DNA of 64,000 nt from the NCBI RefSeq assembly GCF_007923255.1, contig NZ_VOHJ01000001.1:1-64000 (forward strand), read 5' to 3'. Shown here piece after piece: positions 63,422-64,000 of this stretch. The number at the start of each line of letters is the position of its first letter. Within the stretch, counting starts at the first letter, position 1. Source of the DNA: Vulcaniibacterium thermophilum (GTDB taxonomy: Bacteria; Pseudomonadota; Gammaproteobacteria; Xanthomonadales; Xanthomonadaceae). The position numbers were made by a program, and so were the translations under genes. A model generated the notes under the pieces. It was not told the origin of the DNA, made no database searches, and saw nothing but the letters and a program-made list of their open reading frames with translations.

Positions 63422-64000
63422 ATGGCACGCAAGGGCATCATCCTCGCCGGCGGCTCCGGCACCCGGCTGTATCCGCTGACGCAGGCGGTGAGCAAGCAAC
63501 TGCTGCCGGTGTACGACAAGCCGATGATCTACTACCCGCTCAGCGTGCTGATGCTGGCGGGCATCCGCGACGTGCTCATCATCAACACGCCGCACGAGCA
63601 GGTCCTGTTCCAGCGCCTGCTGGGCGACGGCGCGCAATGGGGCATGCGCTTCGAGTACGCCGTGCAGCCCAGCCCGGACGGGCTCGCGCAGGCGTTCCTG
63701 ATCGGCGAGCGCTTCCTCGACGGCGCGCCGAGCTGCCTCGTGCTCGGCGACAACATCTTCCACGGTCCGGGGCTGACCGCGCTGCTCAAGCGCGCCGACG
63801 AGCGGCGCGAGGGCGCCACCGTGTTCGGTTACTGGGTGCACGACCCCGAGCGCTACGGCGTCGCCGAATTCGACGCATCGGGCCGCGTGATCGGCATCGA
63901 GGAGAAGCCCGCGCGGCCGCGGTCCAATTACGCGGTGACCGGCCTGTACTTCTACGACGGGCGTGCGCCGCAGTTCGCCGCGGCCTTGAAGCCTTCCGCC
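63422..64000 (+). CDS. rmlA: Glucose-1-phosphate thymidylyltransferase RmlA (3' end outside window)
   Basis: Only the first 193 codons are in the window; the frame is open to base 64000. The start [20 protein letters not shown] has the nucleotidyltransferase signature, followed by [19 protein letters not shown] and the [11 protein letters not shown] and [19 protein letters not shown] parts of the active site. RmlA makes dTDP-glucose, the first step of dTDP-rhamnose synthesis. It follows rmlB in one operon. Confidence 0.95.
   Translation, partial: MARKGIILAGGSGTRLYPLTQAVSKQLLPVYDKPMIYYPLSVLMLAGIRDVLIINTPHEQVLFQRLLGDGAQWGMRFEYAVQPSPDGLAQAFLIGERFLDGAPSCLVLGDNIFHGPGLTALLKRADERREGATVFGYWVHDPERYGVAEFDASGRVIGIEEKPARPRSNYAVTGLYFYDGRAPQFAAALKPSA

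Overview
The window is a dense, very GC-rich stretch of a gammaproteobacterial chromosome, most likely from the Xanthomonadaceae/Lysobacterales (Lysobacter, Luteimonas or Xanthomonas type). Several features point that way: a lysAC fusion (aspartate kinase plus diaminopimelate decarboxylase), the murL-murD2 pair for an alternative route to D-glutamate in peptidoglycan, the yqgE-ruvX-pyrB and nudE-cysQ-mazG gene orders, an LptD closely like that of Xanthomonas, and dispersed intergenic palindromes of the kind common in this group. No rRNA, tRNA, CRISPR array, integrase or transposase gene was seen.

Layout. Bases 1-1740 are an accessory, visibly AT-richer patch: the 3' end of an Rhs protein with a variable C-terminal tip, an overlapping lipoprotein gene (candidate immunity gene) frameshifted at a nine-G run, and a broken second Rhs fragment. 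From 1.9 to 15.4 kb lie a TonB-dependent receptor, yqgE-ruvX-pyrB, an HDOD protein, mgtE, bioA-rsmE, nudE-cysQ-mazG and two small membrane proteins. From 15.4 to 21.9 kb are a two-component system, a MerR/B12-binding regulator divergent from a fasciclin protein and a DUF378 protein, an isoaspartyl peptidase, dgkA and terC. From 21.9 to 27.0 kb come lemA with two TPM-domain genes, then lgt-thyA and a small exported protein followed by folA. The minus-strand block from 34.1 down to 27.0 kb is lptD-surA-pdxA-rsmA-apaG-apaH, with overlapping stops and starts in its first part.

From 34.2 to 49.0 kb are msrB, a cobalamin block (btuM-like transporter, adenosyltransferase and an HDAC-family deacetylase), two ubiquinone-type monooxygenases, an EF-hand protein, rlmM, a deaminase with a Cys-rich lipoprotein, glnS, a GST, apt and msrA. 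From 48.1 to 50.4 kb is an oxidative-stress unit: oxyR divergent from ahpC-ahpD, with a near-perfect OxyR site between them. Then come two tandem paralogous diguanylate cyclases, prmC, lysAC, murL-murD2, a secreted metallopeptidase, ispB, ssb, and the start of a dTDP-rhamnose cluster (rmlB, rmlA) that runs off the right edge.

Connections. lysAC makes meso-diaminopimelate (and lysine) and murL-murD2 makes UDP-MurNAc-L-Ala-D-Glu, so the 54-59.5 kb region supplies two building blocks of the cell wall. Cobalamin links the BtuM/adenosyltransferase operon with the B12-binding MerR regulator. OxyR, AhpC, AhpD, MsrA and MsrB form a peroxide and methionine-oxidation defence set. Most start choices rest on ribosome-binding sites, overlaps and family N-termini; all functions are inferred from sequence alone.
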